Source of the DNA: Paenibacillus auburnensis
GTDB lineage: Bacteria > Bacillota > Bacilli > Paenibacillales > Paenibacillaceae
Direction: 5' to 3'
DNA length: 64,000 bases
Assembly: GCF_927798115.1 (NCBI RefSeq)
Contig: NZ_CAKMMG010000013.1
Coordinates: 1 to 64,000 of the forward strand
This document shows positions 60,696 to 64,000 of this stretch, piece by piece; the stretch's first letter is position 1; every line of letters starts with the position of its first letter. The notes beneath the pieces are model-generated. The model worked only from the letters and a program-made list of their open reading frames with translations, searched no databases and had not been told where the DNA came from. Position numbers and translations under genes: made by a program.

Positions 60696-62393
60696 TTATT
60701 TGCTCCAGTTATCAATTCTCCACTTGATCTGCTCGTTAATCTTATCTTCATAAGCCTTCACATTGGCCTTTTTAATCTGTCCGACATAATCGCTCCAGAC
60801 GGAATCAAAGTCAGCCGGATCGGCAAGAATGGCTTTTGGCAGGAACTTGGTCTGCAGTTCATTCAGTTTCGTACTTGCAATTTTGGCATCCGATCCTTCT
60901 ATCAGGTCAATGGACCATGCAGGATAATAGACCGGATTGGCAGGCGGCTCGCTGAAGAAGTCCACGTAAGAGTTATAACCATAGGCATCAAGCACTTCCT
61001 TGTCGAAAGGTTTCAGCCCCGCTTTGTATTCTTCAGGCTGTGCAGCGGCATCCGTCGAGTTGCCGTCACTGAAGCTTCCTTCCGTTTTTGGCAGGTAATC
61101 AAAGATCGCTTTAGCCTTGTTAGCCAGCTGCCAGGTGGCATCAGCTGCATTGTCGCGCTGCTCCTGGGTTCTCATGAATCTGCCATTCTCTACAATATAA
61201 TCTTCACCTTCTATGCCCCAGGAGAACGTTTTCTGCCAGTCTTCCTGCATCAGGGTGTCAAGCAGCTTGATAATCTTCACCGGATCTTTGGCATTGATAC
61301 TGATACCGAAGCCGTTGTTAAGGTTCAGAACTGCCAGATCGCGGTAGTAGTCTTTGGTCGACTCGTCATATACCAGCGGAAGACCTACGTAAGTGCGTTC
61401 AATTTTGCCTTGGGTGGTCAGGGAGTCCTCGGCAGCGTTGAAGTTCCAGTGCTGGTCGAACATTCCCAGAACCGTACCGCTGGACAGCTTAGCCATATAC
61501 TGGTCATAGTTCTGAACAAAAGTCTCTTTATCGATCAGACCTTTTTGGTTCACTTCATTCAGCTTTTGATAGTACTGTTTAGCATAATCCTTGTCTGCAA
61601 AAATTTCGGCCACGCCGTTATTTACAACCACACCGCCATCATTCGGATGGCCGATCAGATGCTGCGGTGCATTGAACAGACCCCAGTTTTTCCAGTCATA
61701 GTTCAGAATTTCGAACCCGATCGTCGGACTTCCGTCGATTTCCGGATATTTTGTTTTATATTTCTCAATCAGATCAAAGTATTGATCCAGCGTCTTCACC
61801 TTTGGATATCCGAATTCCTTGAGGACTGCTTTTTGCATCCAGAAGGCAGGTCCCGAATACCATGAACTATTAACCTTACCGTTGTACACACCGTAGTTCG
61901 GGAGGATATAAATATGCCCGTCATTCGGATCCTTCATCATGTTCCAGTAATCCGCGTAATGCGCTTTCAAGTTTGGAGCGTATTGCTCAATCAAGTCTTC
62001 AAGCGGAATATAAGCCCCTGCTGCTGTAAGTTTTGTATTACCGGTTATCAAATCCGGATAATCCTGGCCGGCAATCATAACCCCAAGCTTCTGGTTGATG
62101 TCGCCTGCCAGAAATTCCATATCGAAGCTGGCACCCGTTTCTTCCTTGATTTTCTTATAAATTTTGTTGTCCGGTGTCGGCTGTTGTCCTGCTGCGCCGA
62201 TGAAGACACTTACCTTGAACGGTTCAACCTTATCCCCTGTGTTAGCTGCTCCGGCAGTTTGTGCCGCACTGGTTTCTTCCGCTGTAGCATTTGTATTACC
62301 GTTGTTGTTCCCGCCGCAGCCGGCGAGTGTAAAGCTCAGGGATAACAGCATAATCAGTGAAGACTTAAACGTTCTTTTCGACTTGCCCCCCAT
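60696..62393 (-). CDS. lplA: LplA-type extracellular oligosaccharide-binding lipoprotein
   Basis: 565 residues, longer than ordinary binding proteins, as is usual for LplA. Lipobox LAGC after FKSSLIMLLSLSFT, then an Asn/Thr/Ala linker. The mature domain starts VEPFKVSVFIGAAGQQPTP. First gene of the operon with lplB, ytcP-like, GH43 and GH10; in Paenibacillus JDR-2-type operons this receptor binds methylglucuronoxylotriose. Ribosome site GGAGGTGCTTT; a cre-like site is 33 bases upstream. Confidence 0.93.
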   Translation of the reverse strand: MGGKSKRTFKSSLIMLLSLSFTLAGCGGNNNGNTNATAEETSAAQTAGAANTGDKVEPFKVSVFIGAAGQQPTPDNKIYKKIKEETGASFDMEFLAGDINQKLGVMIAGQDYPDLITGNTKLTAAGAYIPLEDLIEQYAPNLKAHYADYWNMMKDPNDGHIYILPNYGVYNGKVNSSWYSGPAFWMQKAVLKEFGYPKVKTLDQYFDLIEKYKTKYPEIDGSPTIGFEILNYDWKNWGLFNAPQHLIGHPNDGGVVVNNGVAEIFADKDYAKQYYQKLNEVNQKGLIDKETFVQNYDQYMAKLSSGTVLGMFDQHWNFNAAEDSLTTQGKIERTYVGLPLVYDESTKDYYRDLAVLNLNNGFGISINAKDPVKIIKLLDTLMQEDWQKTFSWGIEGEDYIVENGRFMRTQEQRDNAADATWQLANKAKAIFDYLPKTEGSFSDGNSTDAAAQPEEYKAGLKPFDKEVLDAYGYNSYVDFFSEPPANPVYYPAWSIDLIEGSDAKIASTKLNELQTKFLPKAILADPADFDSVWSDYVGQIKKANVKAYEDKINEQIKWRIDNWSK

Positions 62394-62425
62394 AAAGCAC
62401 CTCCATATTTTTGTTCACGCTTTCT

Positions 62426-62439
62426 TGTAAGCACTTACA
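62426..62439. promoter_or_regulatory. cre-like site upstream of lplA
   Basis: TGTAAGCACTTACA matches the cre consensus TGWAANCGNTNWCA at 13 of 14 positions (A instead of G in the central CG) and is nearly palindromic. Fits catabolite repression of the xylan operon. Confidence 0.55.
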
Positions 62440-62506
62440 TTTATGAATTATAGAGGTGATTTCTATTCTAAAATACAACCGAATTAAAGGTATAACCCCA
62501 AAAATT

Positions 62507-64000
62507 TCAGGTCTTTAAATTCCGGTATTCGTTCGGAGACATCTTCATTTTCTTCTCGAACTGCTTCAAAAACTGGCCGTAATTGGCATAACCCACCTGC
62601 TCGGCAACCTCCGACAGCTTGGTTTTTTGCTCATGAAGCAGCCTTGCCGCTTCCTCAATCCGCAGATTATGGAGCAGCTCCTTGAAGCCTATTCCGTTCT
62701 TCTTGATCAGGAGCTGGCCGAGATATACAGGATGCAGATAAAAGATTTCCGCCAGCTTCTGAATCGTCAGACTTTCGCGGTAATGCTCCTGAATGTATTG
62801 GTTGATATCGCGGACGATATCATGCGATCTCCTGCCCCGATCTTCTAGAAGGAGCTCTATTCCTGCCTCCCCAGAGGTCAGCAGATAGCCCATCAGTCCG
62901 GTTAACGTGAGCCTGTAATGATGGACTTCCGGTAGTTGAAACTCGTTAAGCAGTTCCGGCCGCTTGCCGTTTTCTGTCACATGGTGGGTCAATTCCCGGA
63001 TCCGGTATATGAGATGGATAACAAACTTCTTCACTGCCTCGGGAGCCACAAGCTTCTCCTGAAAGCTGTGAGCCGCCGAGTCTACCGCGCTGCGGAAGCC
63101 TGGCAGATCCAGCGTGTTAATGAATCCGATCAGCTCGTCCGCCATCCGGATATGATCGTATTGCCTGCTGAACGGCGTATTCTTGATCTCGTGATACATC
63201 AGTAATCCGGCAGAAGAGGTCCGGTAAAAAAAGTGCTGCAGGGTTTCCTTAGCTGTCCGGTAGCTGTTCGTGATGCCGGTCAATGCAGGCACGCTTGTTC
63301 CGGCCGCGATAAACAGGGTCTGGCCGGGACACTCCTGCCGCAGCGAGTCGGCTACCCCGGTGATTGCTTCACTTTCATGGCCAGCCGCGAAACTCCCGAA
63401 TACAATGGCGCAGCAGCCTGCCTCCAGATCCACCAGATACATCGCGGGCGCCACGGCGATCAAGGCAGCCGCTTTGCCCCTGACCTCGGCATATTGCTGC
63501 GGTGCGGTCTGGATCAGGCAGACATTCCAGCAGCAGACGTCCGCGGGCAGCGAAGCGAGAAACTCCGGATCGGCCGGTTCGGTCGGCTGCTCATATAACA
63601 GTCCTTTGATTGCAGCCGCCGTCTCCTCCGAAGCCGCCATTTGCTTAAACCTCCGGCCGCGCTCCTCCTGCTCCAGCTCCTGGTAAATCTCCCGCAGTTC
63701 TTCTGTCGCTTCTTCCGGAAAAACCGGCTTCAGCAAATAGTGATTAATACCGTACCGGATAGCAGTCTGGGCATATTCAAATTCGCTGTACCCGCTTAAG
63801 ATTACAAACTTAATCTCCCTGCCCCCCGCCTGCTGCCAGGCGCCAATCATCTCAAGACCGTTCAATAGCGGCATATTTACATCCGTGATAACCAGATCCG
63901 GGTCCAGCTCACCGATTAACCGCAAGCCCTCCTGGCCGTTGCCGCAGGTCCCGCAAATCTCGAAGCCAAGCTCCCGCCAGTCAATCCACAGCAGCATCCC
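62507..64000 (-). CDS. YesN-type response regulator (receiver plus AraC HTH), 5' end cut
   Basis: At least 496 residues remain; the first ~15 residues of the receiver lie beyond the window. Phospho-acceptor Asp is in DLVITDVNMPLLNG and switch Lys in HYLLKPVFPEEA. The middle is a variable dimerisation region. The C-terminus is an AraC-type double HTH (LTIQKLAEIFYLHPVYLGQLLIK and LSEVAEQVGYANYGQFLKQF). A YesM-type kinase is expected just to the right. It should activate the xylan operon starting with lplA. Confidence 0.93.
   Translation of the reverse strand, partial: GMLLWIDWRELGFEICGTCGNGQEGLRLIGELDPDLVITDVNMPLLNGLEMIGAWQQAGGREIKFVILSGYSEFEYAQTAIRYGINHYLLKPVFPEEATEELREIYQELEQEERGRRFKQMAASEETAAAIKGLLYEQPTEPADPEFLASLPADVCCWNVCLIQTAPQQYAEVRGKAAALIAVAPAMYLVDLEAGCCAIVFGSFAAGHESEAITGVADSLRQECPGQTLFIAAGTSVPALTGITNSYRTAKETLQHFFYRTSSAGLLMYHEIKNTPFSRQYDHIRMADELIGFINTLDLPGFRSAVDSAAHSFQEKLVAPEAVKKFVIHLIYRIRELTHHVTENGKRPELLNEFQLPEVHHYRLTLTGLMGYLLTSGEAGIELLLEDRGRRSHDIVRDINQYIQEHYRESLTIQKLAEIFYLHPVYLGQLLIKKNGIGFKELLHNLRIEEAARLLHEQKTKLSEVAEQVGYANYGQFLKQFEKKMKMSPNEYRNLKT

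Noticed and set aside
60561..61865. 434-codon plus-strand ORF antisense to lplA
   Set aside because: It covers the reverse strand of a clear binding-protein gene; composition mirrors antisense translation and no start signal is seen.

Overview
The window looks like a chromosomal segment of a Paenibacillus-type, spore-forming, Gram-positive plant-polysaccharide degrader. The evidence is a sspI-type spore protein gene, three CUT1 sugar ABC importers with lipoprotein binding proteins, a huge SLH-anchored surface protein, an aldouronate-style xylan operon, a lia/psp envelope-stress cluster, and AGGAGG-type ribosome sites throughout. Position 1 lies just inside the 5' end of a minus-strand 16S rRNA gene.

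Layout. 1-405: 16S 5' end, leader and rrn promoter. 423-4125: arsenic island, with minus-strand arsR-arsB-arsC-phosphatase and a divergent cysteine-rich MarR regulator plus an ArsN-type acetyltransferase. 4170-25831: carbohydrate locus with two ABC importers, a LacI regulator with repeated TAAACGTTTA operators, a 2455-residue surface protein, an intracellular protein that appears to share its core architecture, a DUF4432 mutarotase-like protein, an AraC regulator and a GH51 arabinofuranosidase. 26256-28093: stalk-domain secreted protein and a small lipoprotein. 28180-31866: accessory island of single small genes, most on the minus strand, separated by short inverted repeats ending in CTAACG/CGTTAG, with a broken tyrosine recombinase and one longer attC-like structure; this is the most unusual part. 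31919-39820: housekeeping genes (TrmH-type methyltransferase, KtrC-like, SspI, RF3, MFS transporter, G6PD, YwmB). 39975-44845: liaR-liaS-liaF plus pspA-pspC-pspA and a LiaI-like protein. 45104-50139: two-component system plus ABC exporter of the antimicrobial-peptide type. 50270-52462: GH36 alpha-galactosidase. 52561-52824: 51-bp tandem repeat. 53384-55720: methionine-type ABC importer whose ATPase has no canonical start codon. 56007-64000: xylan operon (GH10, GH43, two permeases, binding protein, YesN regulator cut by the window end).

How the genes fit together. The surface protein probably processes or binds a plant polysaccharide outside the cell. The ABC importers bring in oligomers, and the intracellular enzymes (DUF5695-like, GH51, GH43, GH10, GH36) finish the breakdown under LacI, AraC and YesN control, with cre-like sites suggesting carbon catabolite repression. 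All functional calls rest on reading motifs and family resemblance by eye; no database search was run.
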